Origin: Burkholderia pyrrocinia
Lineage (GTDB): Bacteria > Pseudomonadota > Gammaproteobacteria > Burkholderiales > Burkholderiaceae
Direction of reading: 5' to 3'
Assembly (NCBI RefSeq): GCF_003330765.1
Contig: NZ_CP024902.1
Location: forward strand, 3,555,009 to 3,619,008
Length of the DNA: 64,000 nucleotides
Below are positions 56,034-64,000 of the stretch, piece after piece. Below the pieces are notes generated by a model. It ran no database searches, was not told where the DNA came from, and saw only the letters and a program-made list of their open reading frames with translations. The stretch's first letter is position 1. Each line of letters begins with the position of its first letter. Both the position numbers and the translations under genes were made by a program.

Positions 56034-56762
56034 ATGAACGACTTTTCCCCAAAAAACAGATACGGTTTCAAAGTTGACGAAAACGATGAATGGGTTCTCG
56101 TTCATTCGGGTGCTGTTACCAACACCAACCCGGGGTCAATGGTCTATGTGTCCATCAACACAACGCCCATTTGCCCCAACATGAGAAACAATGATTTCCG
56201 CTCGCTAATAATGCGACTTCGAGATACAGCGCTAATTCTAATTTCAGAGCGCATATCTGATTTAATCAAATGGGACAAAGGAGCAAAAGATCGAGTGCAA
56301 TTTTGGTTCGGTCGAAGTGATGAGACAATACGCAAAAAACTACAATCCGGCCTCCCGAAACTCGCGGCCGCCATGCACGAGCTTAAGCCAGAGAAGATCA
56401 TTAGATGGGATGAGCAGCACAAGAGGCAACTCACGTGCTCAGTGGCACCTGATACTGGCACCAACGATGCAGCCGTGTGCAAGCCTGATTCGGCACGCCG
56501 CATCATCGCGATCTATCCACATTTTTGCACCGTCGAGGATGTTTATGTTGCCGGAAACTGCAAACTAAAAATCCTTATCCATGAATGCTCACACTACATT
56601 GACACATTCGATGCAGATGACGTCAACTATGGTTTTGCCAGTGGAATTGGTTACTGGGCACAAAACGATTCGGACGGCGCAAGCAGAAATGCAGATAACA
56701 TTGCGTGCTATGTCGCACATTTTGACGACATGGACGAATTTAGAAGAAAGAATATTTGGTGA
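56034..56762 (+). CDS. Putative type VI effector: M35-like Asp-zincin metallopeptidase
   Basis: Protein of 242 residues. The zinc motif HECSH (183-187) is followed by a candidate third ligand, Asp193 (YIDTFDADD), and by SRNADNIACYVAHF near 218-230, all features of the lysine-specific/deuterolysin (M35) group. Upstream, DRVQFWFGRSDETIRKKL also fits that family. No signal peptide, as expected for cargo delivered by a PAAR tip. Base composition is clearly A+T-richer than the chromosome. Downstream exported proteins are candidate immunity factors. Peptidase activity is predicted from motifs; the target is unknown. Confidence 0.78.
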   Translation: MNDFSPKNRYGFKVDENDEWVLVHSGAVTNTNPGSMVYVSINTTPICPNMRNNDFRSLIMRLRDTALILISERISDLIKWDKGAKDRVQFWFGRSDETIRKKLQSGLPKLAAAMHELKPEKIIRWDEQHKRQLTCSVAPDTGTNDAAVCKPDSARRIIAIYPHFCTVEDVYVAGNCKLKILIHECSHYIDTFDADDVNYGFASGIGYWAQNDSDGASRNADNIACYVAHFDDMDEFRRKNIW

Positions 56763-56766
56763 CCGC

Positions 56767-57237
56767 ATGTCAAAAATTCCACTTTCCATCGCTGCATTAA
56801 TAAGCGCGTTTTGCATTCAACACGCTAGCGCCTGCACGATATCTGAAAATATGCTTGAGAGTGTACCTCTAAATTACGCCGGCATACCTAATGCATATCG
56901 ACTAAAAATGACAGATATGGTATTGGCCGCACGACGATGGCCTGATGTTGAAATACAAGCACAAATCATTGCTAGTGCGTACGCCGGTGAACATAACGCC
57001 TTGCGCCTAGCTCAATCAAGAGGCGAACAACTGAAAAATTTTTTGATGCAACTCGGCATCAAGTCTCAATATATCTATGTTGACACACACATAAATCGAA
57101 CCGTATATCCGGTCGATAGTACCGGCCATGGAGGGTACCTGCAACTTGGCGTAAGCCTTTTACCTCTTTGCAAAAATGGATGCGAGAGATTATGCAATGA
57201 TCCACGGGTCACACCGACAACAAAGCTCATCAATTAG
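56767..57237 (+). CDS. Exported protein, putative periplasmic immunity factor (copy 1)
   Basis: Protein of 156 residues with a signal peptide (MSKIPLSIAALISAFC, cleavage near HASA, residue 20). The mature part has an OmpA-like arrangement (VEIQAQIIASAYA ... RLAQSRGEQLKNFLMQLGI) and a Cys-rich end PLCKNGCERLCNDPRVTP. It is a clear paralogue of the gene at 57879, sharing CTI-E at the mature start and the whole C-terminus. A+T-rich. It starts 4 bp after the metallopeptidase stop. Confidence 0.75.
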   Translation: MSKIPLSIAALISAFCIQHASACTISENMLESVPLNYAGIPNAYRLKMTDMVLAARRWPDVEIQAQIIASAYAGEHNALRLAQSRGEQLKNFLMQLGIKSQYIYVDTHINRTVYPVDSTGHGGYLQLGVSLLPLCKNGCERLCNDPRVTPTTKLIN

Positions 57238-57322
57238 ACAATGCCAAAATCTATTCTCGACTTGCCCCTCATCACCTTTTAGCCACCCGTGGCATTCCAA
57301 AGAATAAGCCGTTGGAGGTAAC

Positions 57323-57772
57323 GTGAAAATTTTAACCATATCATTAACCGCATCGATCTCAGCTTCATCTCTTCTGTCTGCAAATGCTATGGCAGAGTGC
57401 CAAGGATCGCAAAATTTGCCGTCGCGGCAATCATTCGTAGCCTTCGCATCAAATAGCCACACAATTGCCGAATTGGAAAGAAATCAGCTAAGTAAGTGGG
57501 CTTCTGAAATGAACTCAAAATATCCAATTCAAAACTGGATCACCGTAATTGGCGGCGCCTCAAGAAATGAAATCGAACCTTATCAACTTGCAACAAAGCG
57601 CGCTTCCGCAGTGGCAAAAACCATCATAGATGACGGCTTGATAAACGCACCGATTCAGATAAATATGCAAATCAACCCAACTAATAGCACCACCGAATCA
57701 AGCGCGGAAACTCGTGAAGTTACCGTTCAAGTGAGTCCTGGATGCCCCAACAACTGCTGTGACGGCATGTAA
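57323..57772 (+). CDS. Exported protein with possible OmpA-like fold, putative immunity factor (copy 2)
   Basis: Protein of 149 residues starting at GTG after GGAGGT, with a signal peptide ending NAMA (about residue 23). The mature part reads NQLSKWASEMNSKYPIQ then WITVIGGASRNEIEPYQLATKRASAVAKTI, which fits an OmpA-C-like fold, and ends in a cysteine cluster PGCPNNCCDGM. It is more distant from copies 1 and 3 but has the same layout. Confidence 0.72.
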   Translation: MKILTISLTASISASSLLSANAMAECQGSQNLPSRQSFVAFASNSHTIAELERNQLSKWASEMNSKYPIQNWITVIGGASRNEIEPYQLATKRASAVAKTIIDDGLINAPIQINMQINPTNSTTESSAETREVTVQVSPGCPNNCCDGM

Positions 57773-57878
57773 TCTCGCACTGCTGGCAATCACATCAATG
57801 ATGCATGACGCACTCGGGCGGTGCGCCTATCGGGGCACACCACACGGTCCCAGACAACGCGCCGCCGCGCATCGCAAA

Positions 57879-58370
57879 ATGAAAGCTCATCTCAAAGACA
57901 TCGTCGGACGTACATGGGTCGCGCTCACGGTATCCGCATGCATTAGCATCGCGCCCGCATCGGCATGCACCATTGCGGAATCAATTCGAATCCCGCTACC
58001 GCTAAACAACACCGATTTTTCTAATTCTGACAGACTAAAAATTGCTGACGCTGCAATCGAGGCGAAGACGTGGCCGAACGTTGAAATTCAAGCCGTCGTC
58101 ATATCCGGTGCTTATACGAAGGAACGGAACGGCGAACGCCTTAAAGACGAGCGCGCCAAAGTTGCGGCCGCATATCTAACGCAACTAGGAGTCAAGAGTG
58201 AAAACATCATCATCGAAAAAAAGACGTTCACTGATGACATGGTACGAAATAGCGATGGAACGCTAGACTTGTATCAGATCGATATCGAACTAGCCCCGCT
58301 TTGCCGGGGTGGATGTCAAAAGCTCTGTGACGACCCGCGCGTGACGCCGCGAAGCAGAATGATCCAGTGA
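57879..58370 (+). CDS. Exported protein, putative periplasmic immunity factor (copy 3)
   Basis: Protein of 163 residues. The start at 57879 gives a long signal peptide with cleavage near PASA (about residue 28). The mature part begins CTIAESIRIPLPLNN and contains VEIQAVVISGAYTKERNGERL and LTQLGVKSENI, ending PLCRGGCQKLCDDPRVTP. It is a close paralogue of the protein at 56767. Either a diversified immunity allele or a duplicated accessory protein. Confidence 0.74.
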   Translation: MKAHLKDIVGRTWVALTVSACISIAPASACTIAESIRIPLPLNNTDFSNSDRLKIADAAIEAKTWPNVEIQAVVISGAYTKERNGERLKDERAKVAAAYLTQLGVKSENIIIEKKTFTDDMVRNSDGTLDLYQIDIELAPLCRGGCQKLCDDPRVTPRSRMIQ

Positions 58371-58560
58371 AAGCCATCGACTCGCTCCCCCAACTCGAGC
58401 CCGACCTGCAGCATTTGCAACGGTTCTACTAGCGCCTCGGTCCACGCATTCTCCCGGTTGATGCCGTGAAATATGCTTTTCCCGAACCCGTCGCTCGGAC
58501 CGATGCCCCCGCCTTGGCAAGACTTCGCCAATCGATCCGCAAAGCGCCCCGGAGAATTTC
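58316..58560 (-). pseudogene. Unidentified open fragment antisense to the cassette end
   Basis: Minus-strand frame of about 80 codons without a good start (in-frame TGA just upstream, near 58561-58563), reading SPGRFADRLAKSCQGGGIG and GPSDGFGKSIFHGINRENAW. Its amino-acid make-up looks protein-like rather than random, but I do not recognise it. It may be the remnant of a gene removed when the cassette arrived, or a chance frame. Confidence 0.3.
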
Positions 58561-58657
58561 AACGGAAGAACGCCAAAGCAGGCACCTCAGCCCACCATGC
58601 TGGCGACAGTAGCCCAACGACATCCGCTGCCAGACCTCGGCACCCCTCACCGTCCAA

Positions 58658-60052
58658 TCACTTCCCGATACAAAACCTGCTGAAAATCACCCCCAGCAGA
58701 TCATCCGAAGTGAACTCCCCGGTAATCGCATTGAGCTGTTCCTGCGCGAGCCTCAACTCCTCGGCAAACAGATCGAGCGACTGCGCCCGTTGCTCCGCAT
58801 GATCCGCCGCCTGTGCCAAATGCTCCTGCGCGGCCCGCAACGCGATCAGATGCCGCTCGCGCGCGAGATACACGCCCTCAGCCCCCGCCTGCCACCCTGC
58901 GATCCGCAGCAGCTCCGCGCGCAGCATGTCGATCCCGTCGCCGCGCTTGGCCGACAGGTGCACCTCGGTCAGATCCCCTGCCGCCACCGGATGCTCGACG
59001 CAAGCCGGCACGCCGGTCAGATCCGTCTTGTTCAGCACGCGCACCACCGGCACGCCGCCCGGAAACCGCGCCGCGATCGTCCCGTCATCCGGCGTCATCC
59101 CCGTGCGCGAGTCGAGCAGATGCAGCACGACATCCGCGCGCTCGATCTCGCTCCACGTGCGCGCAATCCCGATCCGCTCGACTTCGTCCTCCGTCTCGCG
59201 TAGCCCGGCCGTATCGATGATATGCAGCGGAATCCCTTCGACCTGGATCGTTTGCGCAACCTTGTCGCGCGTCGTCCCGGCGATCGGCGTGACGATCGCC
59301 AGCTCCGCGCCGGCCAGCGCATTCAGCAACGACGACTTGCCGACGTTCGGCTGCCCCGCGAGCACGACCGACAACCCTTCGCGCAACAGCGCGCCCTGCC
59401 TCGCGTCACCGAGCACGTGCACGAGCTGCGCGCGGATCTTCGCGAGCTTGCCGCGTGCGTCGGCCGCTTCCAGGAAATCGATCTCCTCTTCCGGAAAATC
59501 GAGCGTCGCCTCGACCAGCATCCGCAGCGTGATCACGTCGTCGACCAGCGCATGGATCTGCCGCGAGAACGCGCCGTCGAGCGAACGCCCGGCCGAACGC
59601 GCCGCGGCTTCGGTGCTCGCCTCGATCAGGTCGGCGACGGCCTCGGCCTGCGCGAGGTCGAGCTTGTCGTTCAGGAACGCGCGCCGCGTGAACTCGCCCG
59701 GCTCCGCGAGCCGCAGGCCGAAGCCCCGCCCCGCGTCCAGGCAGCGCTGCAGCAGCAGCTGCATCACGATCGGCCCGCCATGCCCCTGCAGCTCGAGCAC
59801 GTGCTCGCCGGTGTACGAATGCGGCGCCGGGAAATACAGCGCGATCCCGCGGTCGAGCGGTGCGCCGTGCTCGTCGAGGAACGGCACGTAGCTCGCATGA
59901 CGCGGCGCAAGCTTCTGCCCGCACAACGCGTCGATCAGCGGCAGCGCGGCCGCCTCGCCGCCGCGCCCGAACGACACGCGGACGACACCGATGCCACCCC
60001 GGCCAGCAGCAGTGGCAATGGCGACGATCGGATCGGAATCGGTAGCGAGCAT
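58658..60052 (-). CDS. mnmE: tRNA uridine-5-carboxymethylaminomethyl synthesis GTPase
   Basis: With MnmG modifies U34 of several tRNAs. It has 464 residues: an N-terminal folate-binding domain ([52 protein letters not shown]), a G domain with [22 protein letters not shown] and NKTD, and the C-terminal FCIGK with the catalytic Cys. The start is at MLATDSDP (60052). First gene of the oriC-proximal block. Confidence 0.97.
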   Translation of the reverse strand: MLATDSDPIVAIATAAGRGGIGVVRVSFGRGGEAAALPLIDALCGQKLAPRHASYVPFLDEHGAPLDRGIALYFPAPHSYTGEHVLELQGHGGPIVMQLLLQRCLDAGRGFGLRLAEPGEFTRRAFLNDKLDLAQAEAVADLIEASTEAAARSAGRSLDGAFSRQIHALVDDVITLRMLVEATLDFPEEEIDFLEAADARGKLAKIRAQLVHVLGDARQGALLREGLSVVLAGQPNVGKSSLLNALAGAELAIVTPIAGTTRDKVAQTIQVEGIPLHIIDTAGLRETEDEVERIGIARTWSEIERADVVLHLLDSRTGMTPDDGTIAARFPGGVPVVRVLNKTDLTGVPACVEHPVAAGDLTEVHLSAKRGDGIDMLRAELLRIAGWQAGAEGVYLARERHLIALRAAQEHLAQAADHAEQRAQSLDLFAEELRLAQEQLNAITGEFTSDDLLGVIFSRFCIGK

Positions 60053-60186
60053 GGGAATCGGATGAATCGGGTGATCAGGCAGTGAGTGGTGCGCCCGCGC
60101 AACAGTTCGGGCATCGGGACGCCGGCATTGTAGCGTGCCGGCCCACACGCCACCGGCCGCCACGCAGGATTCGGACTCGCCCGAAT

Positions 60187-60204
60187 TTATCCCGACGGGG
60201 ATAA
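60187..60204. promoter_or_regulatory. Palindrome 1 upstream of HTH regulator
   Basis: TTATCCC-GACG-GGGATAA, perfect 7-bp arms with a 4-bp spacer, in the mnmE/regulator divergent region. Candidate operator related to palindrome 2. Confidence 0.55.
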
Positions 60205-60327
60205 GCCGGGTATCAGTTCAGCGCAATGTCACGGCGGCCGTTTCGGACAAGTATGCCTGCCGGAGCGGCCTTACGCTGCGTCCCTCAATTCCATCGCCCA
60301 TCCCGGGCAAGGTCGGGATTCGTCTGA

Positions 60328-60347
60328 ATGGGATATGTTTATCCCAT
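60328..60347. promoter_or_regulatory. Palindrome 2 upstream of HTH regulator
   Basis: ATGGGATA-TGTT-TATCCCAT, perfect 8-bp arms with a 4-bp spacer, 43 bp before the regulator ATG and so within its likely promoter. It shares the GGGATA half-site with palindrome 1, inverted. Autoregulation is suggested. Confidence 0.65.
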
Positions 60348-60390
60348 ATGGTTGTCTTAAGTGCGGCGGTGGAATTGCACAATCTCCCCC

Positions 60391-60825
60391 ATGCCGACAT
60401 CCGAAGAAAAAGCCGCGTTCTCGGAACGCCTGAAATTCGCCCTGCGGCGCAGCCCGGAGAAGGTCGCCGGCGCGACGGAACTTGCGAACCGATTCAATCT
60501 GCGCCACCGCGGAGCGCATCCCGTTTCTCCGCAAACCGCGCACAAATGGCTGACGGGCCGCACGATTCCGACGTCGGACAAACTCGAAACGCTCGCCGAA
60601 TGGCTGCGCGTCGAACAGCACTGGCTACATTACGGCCCGTCGCCGAGCGTGATCGAACACCCGACGCCGCAACCGTTGCCGCGCGACGAACGCTATCCGC
60701 CGACGCCCGAGACGATCGAACTCGCATCGAAGATCGAGGCACTGTCGCCGCATCAGCGCTACCTCGTCCAGGAACTGATCGAACAGTTCTACGGCGAACC
60801 GAAAGTCGAAGCGAAGAAAGCCTGA
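60391..60825 (+). CDS. Helix-turn-helix transcriptional regulator
   Basis: Protein of 144 residues with an N-terminal Xre/CI-like HTH (SERLKFALRRSPEKVAGATELANRFN ... VSPQTAHKWLTGRTIPTSDKLETLAEWL, residues 10-75), a Pro-rich linker and a C-terminal helical segment (ETIELASKIEALSPHQRYLVQELIEQFYG) likely for dimerisation. The ATG at 60391 is used; a GTG at 60361 would add ten residues. It resembles small phage-type repressors but lies in a core chromosomal spot. Target unknown; two palindromes upstream are likely operators. Confidence 0.85.
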   Translation: MPTSEEKAAFSERLKFALRRSPEKVAGATELANRFNLRHRGAHPVSPQTAHKWLTGRTIPTSDKLETLAEWLRVEQHWLHYGPSPSVIEHPTPQPLPRDERYPPTPETIELASKIEALSPHQRYLVQELIEQFYGEPKVEAKKA

Positions 60826-60872
60826 ACGGAAACGGCACGCGCATCGCACGCCGCGCGCCGCCGTCCGGAAAC

Positions 60873-60908
60873 AAAAAAGCCGCATGGATCGAACCATGCG
60901 GCTTTTTT
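60873..60908. terminator. Bidirectional terminator between HTH regulator and yidC
   Basis: 15-bp perfect stem (60873-60887 with 60894-60908, including six A-T pairs at the base) with a 6-nt loop; T tract on both strands. Serves the convergent regulator and yidC genes. Confidence 0.93.
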
Positions 60909-60949
60909 GCGTACGCAGCGGGCGGAGGGCCGCCCGCGTGCGACAGGCG

Positions 60950-62617
60950 TCAGGCCGGTTTCTTCTTGGCCCCGCCGAGCTTGCGCGTGATGTAGTACTG
61001 CTGCGCGATCGACAGCACGTTGTTCACGACGTAGTACAGCACGAGGCCGGCCGGGAAGAAGAAGAACATCGCCGAGAACGCGATCGGCATGAACTTCATC
61101 ATCTTCGCCTGGACGGGGTCCGGCGGCGTCGGGTTCAGGCTCGTCTGCACGAACATCGACACGGCCATCAGCACCGGCAGGATGAAGAACGGATCGCGCT
61201 GCGACAGGTCGTGAATCCACAGAATCCATGGCGCGCCGCGCATTTCGACCGACGCGAGCAGCACCCAGTACAGCGAGATGAACACCGGGATCTGGATCAC
61301 GACCGGCAGGCAGCCGCCGAACGGATTGACCTTCTCGGTCTTGTACAGCTCCATCAGCGCCGAGTTCATCTTCTGCGGATCGCTCTTGAAGCGTTCGCGC
61401 AGCGCCTGCATGCGCGGCGTGATTTCCTTCATGCGCGCCATCGACTTGTAGCTCGCAGCCGACAGCGGGAAGAACACGGCCTTGATCAGCAGCGTCAGCA
61501 GCACGATCGCCCAGCCCCAGTTGCCGACGTAGCTGTGGATCTTCTCGAGCAGCCAGAACAGCGGCTTCGCGATGATCGTCACCCAGCCGTAGTCCTTCAC
61601 GAGCTCCAGGCCCGGCGCGATGCCTTCGAGCATGCGCTCTTCTTCCGGACCGGCGAACAGGCGTGCCTGCACGTCGGCCGACTGGCCCGGTGCAATCGCG
61701 GCGACCGGCTGCTTCACGCCGACGCGGTACAGCGTCGGATCGATCTTTTCAGCGTAGATGTCGCGCTTCACGCCCGTCTGCGGAATCCATGCCGACGCGA
61801 AGTAGTGCTGCACCATCGCGACCCAGCCGTTGTCGGCGGAGGTCACGTAGTCGGCCTTGTTCTTGTCGAGGTCGCTGAAGTTGATCTTCTGGAAGTGCTT
61901 CGCGTCCGTGTAGACCGCCGGCCCGAGGAACGTGTGCGAGAACATCGGCGTTTCGACGGCCGTGTTGTCGCGGACGAGTTCCATGTAGACCGTCGGCGTG
62001 ACAGGCGCCGTGCCGACGTTGTCGATCTTGGTATCGACGCCGATCACGTAGCTGCCGCGCGTGAACGTGTAGGTCTTCACGACCTTCACGCCACCCTTCA
62101 CCGGCGATTCGAACGACAGCTTCAGCGTGTTCTGGTCGCCCGTCAGCGACGTCGCGCCGGCATTCACCTGCGAGTAGACGTCGTTGTGGTTCGGGAAGTC
62201 GCCGCCGAGCAGGCCCGAGCGCGCGAGGTACGTGTGGCCGGCCGTGTGGTCGAACAGCGTGATGTACAGGTCGGGCTGCTTGCCGTCGCCCTGCTTCTTC
62301 AACGTCAGCTTGGCGAGCGTGCCGCCGCGCGTGTCGATTTCGCCGTCGTACACGTCGGTCGAGAACTTCACGAGCTGCGCCTGGGCGGCCAGTGCCGTCG
62401 TCGTCGGTGCGGCGCCGGCTGCGGCGGCAGGCACTTCACCTGCGGTCGTCGTCGTCGCGCCCGTGCCCGATGCGCCGCCGGCAGCGGCCGCGGGGGCCGT
62501 CTGCGTGGCGCTCGGGAAGAACATCGACGGGCGCCCATGGGACCGCTGCCAGTTGTCGTACAGCATGACAGCTGACATGAAGAAGATCACCCATAGGACG
62601 GTGCGTTTGATATCCAT
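60950..62617 (-). CDS. yidC: Membrane protein insertase YidC
   Basis: Inserts and folds inner-membrane proteins, alone or with Sec. It has 555 residues: an N-terminal helix ([19 protein letters not shown]), an Ala/Thr-rich linker, a large periplasmic beta domain, and the conserved core of five helices ([39 protein letters not shown] motif, and the C-terminal [17 protein letters not shown]). The start is at MDIKRT (62617). Confidence 0.97.
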   Translation of the reverse strand: MDIKRTVLWVIFFMSAVMLYDNWQRSHGRPSMFFPSATQTAPAAAAGGASGTGATTTTAGEVPAAAAGAAPTTTALAAQAQLVKFSTDVYDGEIDTRGGTLAKLTLKKQGDGKQPDLYITLFDHTAGHTYLARSGLLGGDFPNHNDVYSQVNAGATSLTGDQNTLKLSFESPVKGGVKVVKTYTFTRGSYVIGVDTKIDNVGTAPVTPTVYMELVRDNTAVETPMFSHTFLGPAVYTDAKHFQKINFSDLDKNKADYVTSADNGWVAMVQHYFASAWIPQTGVKRDIYAEKIDPTLYRVGVKQPVAAIAPGQSADVQARLFAGPEEERMLEGIAPGLELVKDYGWVTIIAKPLFWLLEKIHSYVGNWGWAIVLLTLLIKAVFFPLSAASYKSMARMKEITPRMQALRERFKSDPQKMNSALMELYKTEKVNPFGGCLPVVIQIPVFISLYWVLLASVEMRGAPWILWIHDLSQRDPFFILPVLMAVSMFVQTSLNPTPPDPVQAKMMKFMPIAFSAMFFFFPAGLVLYYVVNNVLSIAQQYYITRKLGGAKKKPA

Positions 62618-62625
62618 GCGTTGTC

Positions 62626-62892
62626 TCAGAGTCGATGGGACCGCGCGTCGGCTTCGCCGCGAGCGCGAGTGTCGGAGTTGGGCGGCGGGACGAGGTCGAT
62701 GCCGCCCGCGGAAAACGGATGGCATCGGCACACGCGCCTGACGGCGAGATACGTGCCGCGCGCGGCGCCATGATACTGGATTGCCTCGCGCGCGTAATCC
62801 GAACAGGAAGGATAAAAACGGCAACGGTTGCCGAGCAGAGGGCTCACGGCAACCTTGTAGAAGCGCAGCAAGGCGATCAATACCGTTTCCAT
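62626..62892 (-). CDS. yidD: Membrane protein insertion efficiency factor YidD
   Basis: Small protein of 88 residues that assists YidC. Cys-containing signature [14 protein letters not shown] and CRCHPF are diagnostic. Lies 8 bp before yidC and after rnpA in the conserved rpmH-rnpA-yidD-yidC order. Confidence 0.95.
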   Translation of the reverse strand: METVLIALLRFYKVAVSPLLGNRCRFYPSCSDYAREAIQYHGAARGTYLAVRRVCRCHPFSAGGIDLVPPPNSDTRARGEADARSHRL

Positions 62893-62967
62893 ACCTTGGG
62901 CGGCGCCGTTCGGCGCCGCGTCAAAACCGGCCGGGCGGGCGCGAACGCCGCACCGCGGACGGATGCG

Positions 62968-63429
62968 TCACTCGGACGCGGGCTTCGACGCGCGGCGGGC
63001 GATTTCCCGGACTGCCCTGTCGAGCAGTTCGCGGATTTCGGCCGCGCACATCGCCGCGAGCGGGGCGGAAGCCGCGCTCGGCAGCGCTTTCTTGTCGAAG
63101 CGCGTGTGCTGCCGCAGCAGCAGGTCGTAACCGGCGAATTCGGCCCGGCGCAAACGAAACGCGTCGCGCGCCAGCCGCTTCACCAGATTGCGTGTGACTG
63201 CACGCGGCGCGTACTTCTTGCCGACGACGAGCCCCAAACGCGCGGGTTCACCGGTCGGCTTGCCGTAGATCACGAAGTGCGCGGACCGCTGCCAGGGGCG
63301 CAAACGAAAAACGGATGAAAATTCATCCGTTTTCAGAAGTCGCGCAGCTTTCGGGAAGGCGGCTTTCGTCTGCGACGGATTCGCACCCGGCTCGACGGCC
63401 CCTTCCGCAGCACTGCGGACGGCGGACAC
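62968..63429 (-). CDS. rnpA: Ribonuclease P protein component
   Basis: Protein subunit of RNase P, which matures tRNA 5' ends. Conserved segment [29 protein letters not shown] (RNR-type motif) is present. The start is uncertain: GTG at 63429 has GGCAGG nine bases upstream and is chosen (153 residues), while TTG at 63438 is in frame; either way the N-terminus is about 20-25 residues longer than the conserved start ([15 protein letters not shown]). It follows rpmH by about 15 bp. Confidence 0.93.
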   Translation of the reverse strand: MSAVRSAAEGAVEPGANPSQTKAAFPKAARLLKTDEFSSVFRLRPWQRSAHFVIYGKPTGEPARLGLVVGKKYAPRAVTRNLVKRLARDAFRLRRAEFAGYDLLLRQHTRFDKKALPSAASAPLAAMCAAEIRELLDRAVREIARRASKPASE

Positions 63430-63444
63430 AGCGCGCAACCTGCC

Positions 63445-63579
63445 TTAGATGGCGAGGCGCTTGCGGCCCTTCGCGCGGCGAGCGTTGATGACCTTGCGGC
63501 CACCTGCCGTCTTCATACGGACACGGAAGCCATGGGTGCGCTTGCGGCGCGTCACGGACGGTTGGTAAGTACGTTTCAT
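63445..63579 (-). CDS. rpmH: 50S ribosomal protein L34
   Basis: 44 residues: [18 protein letters not shown] then [18 protein letters not shown], matching L34 throughout. The ATG at 63579 gives the canonical start. First gene of the leftward rpmH-rnpA-yidD-yidC operon. Confidence 0.98.
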
Positions 63580-63694
63580 GATGTTCTCACTTGTTCGAGA
63601 ATGTCGAAATTCAGGGGACCGCGTGCCCTTAACCGGAGGCATTCGGGCGAACGCAATCGCCGGGAATACAGGATTGGTTTTCGCGGAACCCGCT

Positions 63695-63723
63695 ATTTAA
63701 ACCGTTTTTCTCTTGACGGTCAA
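63695..63723 (-). promoter_or_regulatory. Promoter of the rpmH operon
   Basis: Minus strand: TTGACC (63723-63718), a 17-bp spacer, TTAAAT (63700-63695). The A+T-rich setting in a G+C-rich genome and the position, about 115 bp before the rpmH start, support it. Confidence 0.75.
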
Positions 63724-63789
63724 TACTTTAGGAGTCACTCGCCTGTGCCCGCCCCGGCCGATCCGGCCCCGCGCCCCACAATCGCAGCC

Positions 63790-63798
63790 TGTGGATAA
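63790..63798 (+). promoter_or_regulatory. DnaA box
   Basis: TGTGGATAA, the exact complement of the consensus TTATCCACA, in the rpmH-dnaA intergenic region. It may belong to the chromosome 1 origin or to dnaA autoregulation. Confidence 0.75.
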
Positions 63799-64000
63799 GT
63801 CCCGCTGTGGCTGCGTTTGGCGTTAGAATCTCGCCTTATCTCCAAGAATCCCGCACGCCGCCTCGGCTCGCGCCTGCCTCTCCACGACTGTGACGCAGGC
63901 GTCCGAGGCACGCTCGCACGACCGCTTCGGGCCTTGTTGCGCAACCGCGACAAGGGCGCCGGCGAGCCGCACCGTGCATGCAAAAAACGACAGCGACTTG
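63799..64000 (+). other. Upstream region of dnaA, cut by the window edge
   Basis: About 200 bp with no gene start recognisable as dnaA (whose product normally begins MNDFWQ in Burkholderia). TAGAAT at 63824-63829 could be a -10 element of the dnaA promoter, but no matching -35 is clear. dnaA is expected just beyond the edge. Confidence 0.45.

Noticed and set aside
58371..58657. VgrG or Rhs remnant next to the type VI cassette
   Set aside because: No recognisable VgrG or Rhs motifs; left only as an unidentified fragment.
63438..63438. TTG at 63438 as the rnpA start
   Set aside because: The ribosome-binding sequence lies too close to it; GTG at 63429 has better spacing, though the choice remains uncertain.

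Overview
This 64 kb window is G+C-rich (clearly above 60 percent), densely packed proteobacterial DNA. Gene content and order point to chromosome 1 of a Burkholderia, most likely of the cepacia complex. The main evidence is the run mnmE-yidC-yidD-rnpA-rpmH that leads to a DnaA box at the right edge, the Burkholderia-type PhnW-PhnY-PhnA phosphonate cluster, the def-fmt-lysE-htpX-rsmB-ntrYX block, and families such as DUF4148 and PXPV proteins. The species assignment is inferred from family knowledge, not from a search.

Layout. 1-2.7 kb: end of the cell-elongation operon (PBP2 and RodA). 2.8-4.4 kb: Sel1-repeat protein and HpcH/HpaI aldolase, translationally coupled. 4.7-6.6 kb: queuosine precursor genes queD, queE, queC. 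6.9-7.0 kb: tRNA-Phe with promoter and terminator. 7.1-15.6 kb: a long leftward run of def, fmt, a LysE exporter, htpX, rsmB, a DUF4390 protein, an NtrY-like kinase and a short NtrX-like regulator. 15.9-20.4 kb: dprA, a thioredoxin-like gene, topB. 20.5-24.3 kb: LysR regulator, 2-hydroxyacid dehydrogenase, patatin, thioesterase. 24.5-26.4 kb: tRNA-Lys(CUU) followed by a 1.8 kb insert bounded by a 45-bp copy of the tRNA 3' half and carrying a HTH/PIN toxin-antitoxin pair. 26.8-28.3 kb: envelope proteins and a broken CGNR zinc-finger gene.

28.3-42.2 kb is a phosphorus-acquisition district. PhnSTU imports 2-aminoethylphosphonate. PhnW and a FAD-dependent aminophosphonate oxidoreductase would convert amino-phosphonates to phosphonoacetaldehyde, PhnY oxidises this to phosphonoacetate, and PhnA releases acetate and phosphate. 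A GntR regulator, a Tat-exported phospholipase C and a LysR regulator follow. The divergent phnA/phnS promoters interleave almost perfectly. 42.4-54.3 kb: L-lactate permease with a repeat-rich leader, gshA, an ada-alkA alkylation-repair pair, a candidate small RNA with two CUCCUCC anti-Shine-Dalgarno motifs, and assorted small or conserved genes, including a c-di-GMP synthase and two very short genes (55 and 41 codons).

54.8-58.4 kb is an A+T-richer accessory cassette: two PAAR-type type VI secretion tip proteins, an Asp-zincin metallopeptidase effector candidate, and three exported small proteins with a possible OmpA-like fold, two of them clear paralogues, which are candidate immunity proteins. 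It sits beside mnmE. 58.7-63.6 kb is the oriC-proximal housekeeping block (mnmE, a HTH regulator with two palindromic operator candidates, yidC, yidD, rnpA, rpmH). The window ends in the rpmH-dnaA intergenic region before any dnaA start codon.
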